Shown piece after piece: positions 1-7,689 of a stretch of DNA of 29,802 bases (the stretch's first letter is position 1; the number at the start of each line of letters is the position of its first letter). Location: NCBI GenBank assembly GCA_025360285.1, contig JANYCM010000112.1:1-29802 (forward strand). The letters run 5' to 3'. The notes below the pieces were generated by a model. That model saw nothing but the letters and a program-made list of their open reading frames with translations. It was not told where the DNA came from and did no database searches. The DNA comes from Sphingomonadales bacterium. GTDB taxonomy: Bacteria; Pseudomonadota; Alphaproteobacteria; Sphingomonadales; Sphingomonadaceae. Made by a program: the position numbers and the translations under genes.

Positions 1-374
1 ACATGATGCTGCAGGGCGCCGAAGTGCTGATGTTCCCCACCGCCATCGGCAGCGAACCGCATGATCCGCTGCTCGATACGCGGCGGATGTGGCGCCGGGC
101 GATGCAGGGCCATGCGGTGTCGAACGTCGTGCCGGTGGTGGCGTGCAACCGCATCGGCGTGGAGGAAGCCGGCACGCCGCACGAACAGGATTTCTACGGC
201 ACCAGCTTCATCGCCGACCAGCGCGGGGATATTGTGTCGGAACTCGATGAAAAGGCGGAAGGGCGGGTGATGGCGACCTTCGATCTGGACCTGGCGGCGA
301 AGCATCGCGCGGCATTCGGTTTTTTCCGAGATCGCCGGCCTGAGCTTTACGGGCGGCTGGCGGCGGATATCTGA
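1..374 (+). CDS. aguB: N-carbamoylputrescine amidase, C-terminal part (5' end outside window)
   Basis: This is the last ~123 residues of a carbon-nitrogen hydrolase of the nitrilase superfamily. The stretch FPTAIGSEPHDP, followed by W.RAMQGHAVSNVVPVVACNRIG, is characteristic of N-carbamoylputrescine amidase, which hydrolyses N-carbamoylputrescine to putrescine, CO2 and ammonia in the agmatine route of polyamine synthesis. The catalytic Glu and Lys lie upstream of the window, and the catalytic Cys should be just before it, so they cannot be checked. The frame is open to the window edge and ends at TGA 372-374. It converges on the minus-strand YqaJ-type nuclease gene with only 4 bases between the stops. 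A less specific nitrilase-family amidase is the alternative, but the motif match is good. Confidence 0.85.
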   Translation, partial: MMLQGAEVLMFPTAIGSEPHDPLLDTRRMWRRAMQGHAVSNVVPVVACNRIGVEEAGTPHEQDFYGTSFIADQRGDIVSELDEKAEGRVMATFDLDLAAKHRAAFGFFRDRRPELYGRLAADI

Positions 375-378
375 AGGG

Positions 379-993
379 TCAGCGCCGAGCTGCCATGACC
401 CGCGCCCAGAACGCCGCGCCGCGCTCGTTCAATTCGGCAATATACACCTCATCGCGCCGCTCGGTAATCAGCAATGGCGGCCGGCCGGGCAGCCAGACCC
501 AGAAGTCGATGGCGTCGAAGCCCGTTACCGCCAGCGTCTGCTGCAATTGCCCGATGTAATGGCCGGGCACCCGGCCGGATTTGGCAACCGCCGCATAGGT
601 GGCGCTGCCGCATTTGATTTCGAGCAAGCGCCCGGCGGCAAGGTCGGCACCGTCGAGGCTGGCGCGCTGCCAGGGCCGTTCGGTCGATACGAGGCAGATC
701 GGCGCGACGGCACTGCCATGCTGCTGGCGATAAAGGCGGCGCGCCTGGGCTTCCAGGCCGCCATCCTCCCGCACCGGCGTTGCCCCGAACAGATCGGCTA
801 CCGCCGCCAGCGGGCGTTCGCGGCGGCCGGCACCATAGCGCGGCGGCGCGACCTTTTCGGCGAACAGCGCCTGCGGGCTGCGCCAGGGGTTCTGCCCCAT
901 CAGCGCGGCGGCATCCGAGGCGCCGATGCCATCGTGGCGCCAGCGCAGCCAGTCAGCGCTGCCCTGGACCAGATCGACGATGGCAAAGCTCAC
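379..993 (-). CDS. YqaJ-type (lambda-exonuclease-like) recombinase nuclease
   Basis: The protein is about 204 residues. DWLRWRHDGIGASDAAALMG at residues 14-33 is the typical start of the YqaJ viral recombinase domain (PD-(D/E)XK nuclease fold). It is followed by ASLDGAD (Asp114), LLEIKCG (Glu125-x-Lys127) and GQLQQ (149-152), which together form the metal-binding nuclease core. In phages such enzymes resect double-stranded DNA ends for single-strand annealing. I chose GTG at 993 because it overlaps the TGA of the upstream uracil-DNA glycosylase gene in a GTGA junction, which suggests translational coupling. A start further upstream would run into that gene. No annealing partner (RecT/Bet) is nearby. 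The function is inferred from motifs. Confidence 0.8.
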   Translation of the reverse strand: MSFAIVDLVQGSADWLRWRHDGIGASDAAALMGQNPWRSPQALFAEKVAPPRYGAGRRERPLAAVADLFGATPVREDGGLEAQARRLYRQQHGSAVAPICLVSTERPWQRASLDGADLAAGRLLEIKCGSATYAAVAKSGRVPGHYIGQLQQTLAVTGFDAIDFWVWLPGRPPLLITERRDEVYIAELNERGAAFWARVMAARR

Positions 994-1691
994 CGGTGCG
1001 CGAGCGCCGCTTCGAACACCGCTTCGAACATCGCCGTCGTCAACCGGCCGGTGTTGGTATTGTACCGGCTGCAATGATAGCTGTCGATCAGCACCGGGCC
1101 GCTGAATTTGCTGTTGTGCAGGTTATGGACATTGCCATGGCCGAAGGGATGCTTGGGTAATTTGCCGCCCAGCGCCTTGATCGTCGATTGATGGGCGATC
1201 TGGCCGAGCGCGATGACGACCTTGAGGTTGGGCAGGGTTTGCAGGCGTTCGATCAGGAATGGCCGGCAGGTCTTGATTTCCTCGGGCAGCGGCTTGTTCT
1301 GCGGCGGCACGCAGCGCACGGCGTTGGTGATGATGGCACCGGTCAGGCCCAGGCCATCGTCGTTGCGCGCGTCATAAACGCCGGTGGTGAAGCCGAATTT
1401 GGCCAGCGTTTCGAACAGCAGCAGCCCGGCCCAATCACCGGTGAACGGCCGCCCGGTGCGGTTGGCGCCCTGCATGCCCGGCGCCAGGCCGGCAATCGCC
1501 AGCCAGGCATCGGGATCGCCAAAGCCCGGCACCGGCGCATTCCACCAGTCGGGATGGCGTGTTCGCGCCTCCTCCCGAAACGCAACCAGCCGCGGGCAAA
1601 GCGGGCAATCGCGCGGCGCATCGCCGGGTTGGGGGGAATAGCCCGGCCAGGGCAGCGTATCGGCAGTTATCGGCGCAGCATCGATTTCCAT
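990..1691 (-). CDS. Type 5 uracil-DNA glycosylase (UdgB-like)
   Basis: The protein is 233 residues. GLAPGMQGANRTGRPFTGDW (68-87) is the family 5 active-site motif, and HCSRYNTNTGRLT near the C-terminus is the second conserved motif. Cys29, Cys32, Cys127 and Cys142 have the spacing expected for the 4Fe-4S cluster of this family. The enzyme removes uracil, and often hypoxanthine or oxidised bases, from DNA to start base-excision repair. The ATG at 1691 is chosen over a longer open frame because the extension upstream has no family similarity and covers folK on the other strand. It is divergent from folK and overlaps the YqaJ-type nuclease gene by 4 bases downstream. Confidence 0.9.
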   Translation of the reverse strand: MEIDAAPITADTLPWPGYSPQPGDAPRDCPLCPRLVAFREEARTRHPDWWNAPVPGFGDPDAWLAIAGLAPGMQGANRTGRPFTGDWAGLLLFETLAKFGFTTGVYDARNDDGLGLTGAIITNAVRCVPPQNKPLPEEIKTCRPFLIERLQTLPNLKVVIALGQIAHQSTIKALGGKLPKHPFGHGNVHNLHNSKFSGPVLIDSYHCSRYNTNTGRLTTAMFEAVFEAALAHR

Positions 1692-1719
1692 GACGCCAGC
1701 GTGTAGGCGCTGGCGGGCC

Positions 1720-2217
1720 GTGGAAACAACCATCCTTATCGCCATCGGGTCCAATCGCCGCCATGGCCGCCATGGCGTGCCCGAAAACGTCGTGCGGGCG
1801 GCCATGGCGGCGATGACGGCGGCGGGCCTGCGGGTGACGGCGTCATCCGCCATCCGCGCCACGGCACCGCTGGGGCCGGGGGGACGCCGCTTTGCCAATG
1901 CCACCGTCGCAGTCGAATCGACGCTGCCGTTGCCGGTGGTTCTGGCCCGCCTCAAGGCCATCGAGGCAGCGTTCGGCCGGCGCGGCAGCCGGCGCTGGGG
2001 AGACCGGGTGCTCGATCTCGATATCATCGGCGCCGGGAGCGTGGTGCTTCGCCAAAAGGCACTTCAGGTGCCGCACCCGCGCCTGCACCTGCGGCGGTTC
2101 GTTCTCGATCCGCTGGTCGAAATCGCACCGGATTGGCGCCACCCGCGGCTGCATGCGACCGTCAGGCAGTTGCGCGCGCGGGCAATGCGTCCTAAGGGCC
2201 GCGTCCACGTTGTTTGA
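1720..2217 (+). CDS. folK: 2-amino-4-hydroxy-6-hydroxymethyldihydropteridine diphosphokinase (HPPK)
   Basis: The protein is 165 residues from GTG 1720, the usual HPPK length. The N-terminus reads ETTILIAIGSN, the family start. RRWGDRVLDLDII matches the HPPK signature that binds ATP and two Mg ions, and VPHPRLHLRRFVLDPLVEIAPDWRHP is the typical C-terminal part. It transfers pyrophosphate from ATP to the pterin alcohol in folate synthesis, in the cytosol. An in-frame ATG at 1690 would add ten residues without similarity and would overlap the start codon of the divergent glycosylase gene, so GTG is preferred. No other folate genes are adjacent. tRNA-Lys follows six bases later. Confidence 0.9.
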   Translation: METTILIAIGSNRRHGRHGVPENVVRAAMAAMTAAGLRVTASSAIRATAPLGPGGRRFANATVAVESTLPLPVVLARLKAIEAAFGRRGSRRWGDRVLDLDIIGAGSVVLRQKALQVPHPRLHLRRFVLDPLVEIAPDWRHPRLHATVRQLRARAMRPKGRVHVV

Positions 2218-2222
2218 CGTGC

Positions 2223-2298
2223 GGGCCCATAGCTCAATCGGTAGAGCGCGCGCCTTTTAAGCGCTAGGTCGCGGGTTCGAATCCCGCTGGGCCCACCA
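2223..2298 (+). tRNA. tRNA-Lys (anticodon UUU)
   Basis: The cloverleaf folds by eye. The acceptor stem pairs GGGCCCA (2223-2229) with TGGGCCC (2288-2294). The D arm is GCTC/GAGC. The anticodon loop is CTTTTAA with TTT at 2256-2258. The T arm is GCGGG-TTCGAAT-CCCGC, the discriminator is A2295, and CCA is encoded at 2296-2298. The top pair of the anticodon stem (2249 and 2265) is a C-U mismatch. The gene sits alone between folK and a GGDEF gene. Confidence 0.96.
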
Positions 2299-2347
2299 TT
2301 TCTTAACGTGTTTGCGCAATTGCTGTCTGGGGGGACATGTAATCGCC

Positions 2348-3064
2348 ATGCCGGCCAATTTGAAAATTGCCCTGGTGGCATTTTCGTCCTTTGCGGCGAC
2401 GATGTTGATCATGGCTGTCGTGTCCAGCATCCCCGGCATCGAGCCGGTACCCCTGCACTGGTGGATTGTCGCCGGGATAATCCCCGTGGTGATTTCGGCG
2501 CCGGTATCCTGGCTGCTGGGGCGCCAGGCAGAGTACATTCGCCGGCTGAATGCGGAATTGAACGCGGCCTATCAGGCGGTCAAGCACGCGGCCGAGACCG
2601 ATCACCTGACCGGCGTAGCCAACCGCGCTGCCTTTGACGCCAGGGTGGCGGCGCTGCACGATCAACGCCCCGGCTGGTTCCTTGTCGTCGATATCGATCG
2701 CTTCAAGGACATCAATGATCGCCACGGCCATGCCCTGGGCGATACTGCGATTGCGGCGGTGGCGGCGGCGCTGACGCGGACCATCGGCCCCGACAATCTC
2801 GTCGGCCGCATCGGCGGTGAGGAGTTTGCCGTGTTCCTGCCGGCGGCCGGGGCGACCGGCGCGCTGGAAATGGCGGAGGCCATTCGCCGCGCCGTGGCAG
2901 GGCTCGCTATCGCCGGCGCCGGCGAAGAGGTCATGGCGTTGACCGTCAGCGTCGGTGTGACGGGCGGTGCCGGCCTGTCGGTCGCCACCGGGCTGTCGGC
3001 GGCCGATCGCGCCATGTACCGCGCCAAGCAGGATGGCCGCGACCGGGTGCAGTTCGATGGGTAA
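2348..3064 (+). CDS. Membrane-anchored GGDEF diguanylate cyclase
   Basis: The protein is 238 residues. Two hydrophobic segments (about 5-27 and 38-58) are followed by a short helical linker and a GGDEF domain (about 84-238). The domain shows the DHLTGVANR start, the metal-binding VDIDRFKDIND region and the signature GGEEF at 156-160, so it should make cyclic di-GMP from two GTP at the inner membrane. The position of the product-inhibition site (RxxD) reads GPDN, so that feedback site appears to be missing. ATG 2348 is chosen because the similarity starts there. A TTG at 2312 in frame is an alternative. The signal sensed is unknown. It converges on the oxygenase gene. Confidence 0.88.
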   Translation: MPANLKIALVAFSSFAATMLIMAVVSSIPGIEPVPLHWWIVAGIIPVVISAPVSWLLGRQAEYIRRLNAELNAAYQAVKHAAETDHLTGVANRAAFDARVAALHDQRPGWFLVVDIDRFKDINDRHGHALGDTAIAAVAAALTRTIGPDNLVGRIGGEEFAVFLPAAGATGALEMAEAIRRAVAGLAIAGAGEEVMALTVSVGVTGGAGLSVATGLSAADRAMYRAKQDGRDRVQFDG

Positions 3065-3070
3065 ATGCCC

Positions 3071-3832
3071 CTATGCGGCATCGTGGAAGATGATGCCCAG
3101 CGTATGCCGCCGGCCCGATCGCAGCGTGCCAACCCCGTGGCGCATGGCGACGCGATAATCGCCGCGTGATCCGCTGACCGGGCGGTGGTTGACGGCAAAC
3201 ACCACCGCCTCGCCTCGGCCCAGTGGCACGACATCGGCGCGGGACTGCCGTCGTGGCCGCTGTTCGGTCAGGATGAAATCGCCGCCGCTGAAATCCGCCC
3301 CCGGCGCATCGAGCAGCACCGCGACCTGCAAAGGGAAGACATGAGCACCATAGAGGTCCTGGTGCAGGCAGTTATAGTCGCCGGGGCCATAGCGCAGCAG
3401 CAGCGGCGTCGGCCGCGCCTGGCCGGCGGCATGGCAACGAGCGCGAAAATCTTCATGGTCCGCCGGAAAGCGCACCGGGTTGCCCAGCCGTTCGTGCCAG
3501 CGATTGGCGACCGGCACCAGCGCCGCATAGAGGCGGCGGCGCAGGCCCGCGACCAGATCGGGCAGCGGATAGGCGAAATAGCGATATTCGCCGCGGCCAT
3601 AGCCGTGCTGCGCCATGATGATGTGAGAGCGGAAGCCGGTTTGCTGGTCATAGCGCGCAGCGAGCGCGGCGCAGTCGGCGGGGGACAGCAGGGCGGGCAG
3701 GATGGTCCAGCCCTGGTTGTCAAGGTCGTGGTGGTTGAGCGGCGTCAAAGGCGGTTCCGGCGGCGCGGCGAACCCATCCCCGACCTCGCCCGCGGGCGGA
3801 ACGGGAGACGGCGGGGGCGGGCGGATGGTCAT
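3071..3832 (-). CDS. 2OG-Fe(II) oxygenase family protein
   Basis: The protein is 253 residues. A proline-rich N-terminal stretch (about 5-32) precedes a jelly-roll dioxygenase domain. The iron triad can be read as His157-x-Asp159 (in NCLHQDLYG) and the distal His232 (in MRHGVG). An Arg about nine residues after the distal His (R241) fits the 2-oxoglutarate carboxylate contact. The GDYNCLHQDLYG context resembles prolyl-hydroxylase-like proteins of the COG3826 group. The substrate is unknown. The gene is convergent with the GGDEF gene and divergent from the amino-acid permease, about 100 bases apart. Confidence 0.8.
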   Translation of the reverse strand: MTIRPPPPSPVPPAGEVGDGFAAPPEPPLTPLNHHDLDNQGWTILPALLSPADCAALAARYDQQTGFRSHIIMAQHGYGRGEYRYFAYPLPDLVAGLRRRLYAALVPVANRWHERLGNPVRFPADHEDFRARCHAAGQARPTPLLLRYGPGDYNCLHQDLYGAHVFPLQVAVLLDAPGADFSGGDFILTEQRPRRQSRADVVPLGRGEAVVFAVNHRPVSGSRGDYRVAMRHGVGTLRSGRRHTLGIIFHDAA

Positions 3833-3933
3833 GCGCTTGTTCTAGGCGTTCCGGGTGCGCGGCGCGCGCGGATTTCGGACGTGACGTTGCGCGCCGTGCC
3901 CGATAGGTTTGCGCGGAACGGGGGGGCTTTTTC

Positions 3934-5316
3934 ATGCAGGATCCACAGGCCGCCGCGGCGCCGCGCCTGCGGCGGGATTTGGGGCCGTTGGCGGTGGCGA
4001 TGCTCACCCTGTCGGTGCTGTCCCCCGCTGCTTCGGTGTTCATTGCCGGGGCCGATATCGTCCACCAGGCTGGCAGCGGCGCGGCGCTGGCCTTTCTGCT
4101 TGGCGGGCTGCTGACATTGGTCTTCACCTTTGCCCAGGCCGAGGTCGGATCGTCCTTCCCCTTTGCCGGCGGTGATTATGCCATGGTCGGCCATGTGCTG
4201 GGGCCGCGCTGGGGCTTTGTGCAGTTTGGCATGACGATGCTGTCGACGCCGGTGTTCCTCGCCATTACCGCCTCGGGCATCGCGCTGTATCTGCGCGGTG
4301 TTCTGCCGGGGGTGGCGCCGGTGCCGGTGGCAATCGCCGCGCTGGCGCTGTCGTCGCTGCTCGCCATGCTGAATGTGCGCACCGGGGCCATCATCACCGG
4401 TATTTTCCTCGGGATCGAACTGGCGGCGCTGGCGCTGGTGTCGCTGCTCGGTTTTGCCGAACCGGTGCGCGGGCTGGGCCATGTGCTGCTGGCGCCGATG
4501 GGCTTTGCCGGCGGTACGACGCATCCGCTGTCCGTGGGTGCGCTGGCGGTGGCGATTGCCGCGGCATCCTGGGCGACCAGCGGCGCCGGCCAGGCGATCT
4601 ATTTCGGCGAGGAACTGCACAGCCCGGCGCAGGTCGGCCGGCTGGTCATCCGCATCACGTTGATTGCCATCGCCACCATGGTGCTGCCGATGCTGGCGCT
4701 GGTCATCGGCAGCCCCGATCTGGCGGCGATGGCGGCGGCCGAATCGCCCTTCGCCGCCTTTATCGCCCAGCGGGCCTCGCCGGTGCTGGCGATGGTCATC
4801 AGCCTGGGCATCGCCGCTGCCATCTTCAACGCCAATCTGGCCGGCATCATCTGCTATGGCCGCTGGATCTGGAGCTCGGGGCGTGACGCGATCTGGCCGG
4901 CGCCGGTCAATGCCGCGCTGCTGCGCCTCCACCCGCGTTTCGGTTCGCCCTGGGTGGCAACTTTGGTGGTCGGGGTGGCGGCGATGGGGTTCTGCCTGCT
5001 TGGGCTGCGGGCGCTGGTGATCATCGCGGCGGCGGGCGGTATCGTCAATTGGCTGCTGATCAACACGGCGGGTCTGGTCGGTCGGCGGCGCGGGCTGACC
5101 GGCGGGCCGGGCACCTATCGCGCACCCCTCTATCCGCTGACCCACATGCTCAGCTTTGCCGGCGCCGCCGGGCTGGCGCTGCTCGGCTGGCGCGATGTCG
5201 ATACCGGGCGACCGGGGGAAGTGCTGGTCATCGGCGTGATGGCGGCGGCATTGCTCTACCATCATTTCGTGCTGGCGCGGCGACCGGGAGGCTGGGCGCT
5301 GGTGACGCCGGGGTAA
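3934..5316 (+). CDS. APC-superfamily amino acid permease
   Basis: The protein is 460 residues and consists almost entirely of hydrophobic segments, about 12, as in amino acid-polyamine-organocation transporters. The first helix carries LSPAASVFIAGADI and a later part contains GSSFPFAGGDYAMVG, both matching the APC pattern of unwound TM1 and TM2. It is an inner-membrane secondary transporter for an amino acid or related amine; the substrate cannot be told from sequence. GGGGGG about ten bases before ATG 3934 serves as ribosome binding site. It is a single gene, divergent from the oxygenase. A 509-codon open frame on the opposite strand is a composition artefact. Confidence 0.85.
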   Translation: MQDPQAAAAPRLRRDLGPLAVAMLTLSVLSPAASVFIAGADIVHQAGSGAALAFLLGGLLTLVFTFAQAEVGSSFPFAGGDYAMVGHVLGPRWGFVQFGMTMLSTPVFLAITASGIALYLRGVLPGVAPVPVAIAALALSSLLAMLNVRTGAIITGIFLGIELAALALVSLLGFAEPVRGLGHVLLAPMGFAGGTTHPLSVGALAVAIAAASWATSGAGQAIYFGEELHSPAQVGRLVIRITLIAIATMVLPMLALVIGSPDLAAMAAAESPFAAFIAQRASPVLAMVISLGIAAAIFNANLAGIICYGRWIWSSGRDAIWPAPVNAALLRLHPRFGSPWVATLVVGVAAMGFCLLGLRALVIIAAAGGIVNWLLINTAGLVGRRRGLTGGPGTYRAPLYPLTHMLSFAGAAGLALLGWRDVDTGRPGEVLVIGVMAAALLYHHFVLARRPGGWALVTPG

Positions 5317-5373
5317 AGGCTGTCGCTGCTGCCTTGATCGGCTAAGGTGCCCCCACAATCATCGGGGGATGCC

Positions 5374-6567
5374 ATGCCGCTTTCAGACTATCAGCTTTCG
5401 GATTTCACATCGGCGCCCTGGACGCGGCCGGTGTATCGGCGCGGGTCCGGCCCGGCGGTGATCGTTATCCATGAAGTGCCCGGCCTGCATCCGCTGGTTG
5501 TCGATTTTGCCGACCGGCTGGTGGCGGCGGGGATGACGGTGTTCATGCCCAGCCTGTTCGGCACGCCGGGGAAGCCAGCCTCCAAACTTTATGCGCTGCA
5601 GACGATCATCGGCAACATCTGCATCCGCCGCGAATTTCACACCTGGTCGGGGGGCAAATCCAGCCCCATCGTCGATTGGTTGCGGGCGCTGGCGCGGCAC
5701 GCTCATGCCGAATGCGGCGGGCCGGGGGTGGGGGCGGTCGGCATGTGCTTTACCGGCGGCTTTGCGCTGGCGATGATGACCGAACCGGCGGTGATCGCGC
5801 CGGTGCTGTCACAACCGTCGCTGCCGCTGCGCGGCGCGGGGACCGGCGCCATCGATGCGTCAGAGGCCGAGATTGCCTGTGCGCGCCGGCGCTTTGTCGA
5901 TGAAGACCTGACGATGCTCGGGCTGCGCTATGCCTCGGACAAGCTCGTCCCCGATGCACGCTTCAATCGCTACAAGCAGGAATTCGGCGATCGCTTCGAG
6001 GAAATCAGCCTCGCCGATCGTGATGCCCGGCCGAATACCGGGCTCGCGCCGCATTCGGTGCTGACCATTCATCTGCCCGAAAGCGGCCCTGGTAAAGAAG
6101 CCGAAACCCGCACCATCGGCTTTTTCCGTCACCGCCTCGGGCTTGCTTCAGGAGATACCATGCACCCCAGCCTTATCCCCGCCGCCGCCATCATGACGAT
6201 GGCCGCAGCTGCCGCTCCGGTTGTATTGCCAAGCGGCGTGCGCATCACCGATGTCACAATCGGCACCGGTGCCGAAGCCGTGCCCGGCCAGTTCGTCACG
6301 GTCCACTACACCGGCTGGCTGTTCACCGATGGCAAGCGCGGCAAGAAATTCGATTCGTCGCTGGATCGCCGCGAGCCGTTTGGCTTCATCCTGGGCGGTG
6401 GCCAGGTAATCCAGGGCTGGGACGAGGGCGTCGCCGGCATGAAGGTCGGCGGCAAGCGGACCTTGGTGATTCCGGCCAGCGCCGGCTATGGCGAACGCGG
6501 CGCCGGCGATGATATTCCGCCCGGCGCGACACTGATTTTTGATGTCGAGCTGTTGAAGGTCGAATAG
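5374..6567 (+). CDS. Dienelactone hydrolase family domain fused in frame to FKBP-type peptidyl-prolyl isomerase
   Basis: One open frame of 397 residues carries two unrelated proteins. Residues 1-262 form a dienelactone-hydrolase-type alpha/beta hydrolase: VIHEVPGLHP (Glu34), nucleophile Cys125 in GMCFTGG, an Asp near 189-194 and His227 in APHSV. Residues 263-397 form an FKBP that begins with Met, a hydrophobic Ala-rich stretch like a signal peptide, and then VHYTGW.. and GWDEGVAGMKVGGKR. There is no stop between them. A good ribosome binding site (AGGAGA, 6150-6155) lies just before the internal ATG at 6160, so the ancestral state was probably two adjacent genes whose first stop codon has been lost. 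ATG 5374 follows CGGGGGAT. It could be a true fusion, read-through, or a base error. The patatin gene follows with no gap. Confidence 0.75.
   Translation: MPLSDYQLSDFTSAPWTRPVYRRGSGPAVIVIHEVPGLHPLVVDFADRLVAAGMTVFMPSLFGTPGKPASKLYALQTIIGNICIRREFHTWSGGKSSPIVDWLRALARHAHAECGGPGVGAVGMCFTGGFALAMMTEPAVIAPVLSQPSLPLRGAGTGAIDASEAEIACARRRFVDEDLTMLGLRYASDKLVPDARFNRYKQEFGDRFEEISLADRDARPNTGLAPHSVLTIHLPESGPGKEAETRTIGFFRHRLGLASGDTMHPSLIPAAAIMTMAAAAAPVVLPSGVRITDVTIGTGAEAVPGQFVTVHYTGWLFTDGKRGKKFDSSLDRREPFGFILGGGQVIQGWDEGVAGMKVGGKRTLVIPASAGYGERGAGDDIPPGATLIFDVELLKVE
6160..6567 (+). CDS. FKBP-type peptidyl-prolyl cis-trans isomerase (internal start of the fused frame)
   Basis: Read from the internal ATG 6160 this is a complete 135-residue FKBP. 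A short signal-like segment (1-20, Ala-rich, no charges) is followed by the FK506-binding fold. Residues expected to line the active site are visible: VHYTGWL (48-54), FDSSLDRREPFGFILGGGQVIQGWDEG (64-90, aromatic and Asp positions), VIPASAGYGERG (103-114) and the final FDVELLKVE. Such proteins speed proline isomerisation and often act in the periplasm. The strong AGGAGA five bases before the ATG suggests independent translation even though the upstream hydrolase frame reads through. If only the fused product were made, the signal segment would be buried mid-protein. Confidence 0.75.
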   Translation: MHPSLIPAAAIMTMAAAAAPVVLPSGVRITDVTIGTGAEAVPGQFVTVHYTGWLFTDGKRGKKFDSSLDRREPFGFILGGGQVIQGWDEGVAGMKVGGKRTLVIPASAGYGERGAGDDIPPGATLIFDVELLKVE

Positions 6568-7689
6568 ATGGCAAAGCCGGAGGCCACGCGCGTATTGGTG
6601 CTGCAGGGCGGCGGTGCGCTCGGCAGTTATCAGGCCGGGGTGTTCGAGGCGCTGACCGAGGTGCATTTGTGCCCGCACTGGATTGCCGGCATCTCCATTG
6701 GCGCGATCAACGGCGCGCTGATCGCCGGTAATCCCGAGGGCTTGCGGGTCAAGCGGCTGACCGAATTCTGGGAGTTGGTGACATCGGGGGTGACGGCGGC
6801 GGCGCCGATGTTCGGCGATGGCGTGCGCCGGCAGTGGAACCAGATGGCGGCGGCGATGACGATGGCGCAGGGCGCGCCGGGCTTCTTCAAGCCGATCTGG
6901 CCGCCGGTGCTGCCCTGGCTGAAAGGGCCGCTGGGCTATTATGACACAGCGCCCTTGAAGGCGACGCTGGAACGGCTGGTCGATTGGGATTTGCTCAACA
7001 GCGGCGCGGTGCGGCTTTCGGTCGGCGCCGTCAATGTCGAAACCGGCAATTTCAAATATTTCGACAATCATGAAGGGCGGCTTGGCCCGGAACACATCAT
7101 GGCCTCGGGCGCGTTGCCGCCGGGCTTTCCGCCGGTCAAGATCGATGGCGATTATTGGTGGGACGGCGGGCTGGTATCGAATACCCCGCTCGATCATGTG
7201 CTCGAGGTGGAGGCGGACAGCGATTTGCTGATTTTCCAGGTCGATCTGTTTCCCTCCCGAGGGCCCTTGCCGCAGACGATCAGCGAGGCCGAGGAACGCG
7301 TGAAGGACATTCGTTTCTCCAGCCGGACGCGGCAGAATACCGATGCCAATATGCGGCTCAACCAGGCGCGCATGGCGTTTCACCGGCTGGTCGAACAACT
7401 GCCGCCTGAGCTGCGCGCCAGCGAGGATGTCCGGCTGCTCGCCGAGGTGGCGCGCGAAAACCGCGTGACGATCGCGCAGATGATTTATCGCGACAAGGCC
7501 TGGGAGGGGGAGGCGAAGGATTATGAATTCAGCCGTGCCACCATGGCCGAACATTGGCTGGCCGGCCGCGATGATGTGCTGCGCACCGTCCAAAATGCCG
7601 CCTGGGCGACGCAACCATTGCAACTGGGAACAGTTGTTTATGATCTGACAGGGCCCGACTCTGGCCATGGCGAAGGACCAAAATCATGA
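6568..7689 (+). CDS. Patatin-like phospholipase (DUF3734-type C-terminus)
   Basis: The protein is 373 residues. The patatin fold shows the oxyanion motif GGGALGSYQAG (14-24), nucleophile Ser43 in GISIG, and the dyad Asp199 in WWDGGL. This is a Ser-Asp lipid hydrolase. The long C-terminal half with SSRTRQNTDANMRL matches the family often paired with 3-hydroxybutyrate dehydrogenase in alphaproteobacteria. It starts directly after the stop of the FKBP (TAG-ATG), and its own stop overlaps the next gene by 4 bases (ATGA at 7686-7689). The context suggests a role with polyhydroxybutyrate or short acyl esters, but that is inference; the lipid substrate is not shown. Confidence 0.88.
   Translation: MAKPEATRVLVLQGGGALGSYQAGVFEALTEVHLCPHWIAGISIGAINGALIAGNPEGLRVKRLTEFWELVTSGVTAAAPMFGDGVRRQWNQMAAAMTMAQGAPGFFKPIWPPVLPWLKGPLGYYDTAPLKATLERLVDWDLLNSGAVRLSVGAVNVETGNFKYFDNHEGRLGPEHIMASGALPPGFPPVKIDGDYWWDGGLVSNTPLDHVLEVEADSDLLIFQVDLFPSRGPLPQTISEAEERVKDIRFSSRTRQNTDANMRLNQARMAFHRLVEQLPPELRASEDVRLLAEVARENRVTIAQMIYRDKAWEGEAKDYEFSRATMAEHWLAGRDDVLRTVQNAAWATQPLQLGTVVYDLTGPDSGHGEGPKS

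Noticed and set aside
1692..2027. N-terminal extension of the uracil-DNA glycosylase frame
   Set aside because: It overlaps folK on the opposite strand and has no similarity; the family start fits ATG 1691.
3829..5358. 509-codon open frame on the minus strand, rich in Arg, Gln and His
   Set aside because: It lies opposite the amino acid permease gene; its composition reflects the GC-skewed codon pattern of that gene, and it has no recognisable domain.
6148..7668. 506-codon open frame on the minus strand
   Set aside because: It is a shadow of the FKBP and patatin genes, which have clear catalytic motifs on the plus strand.
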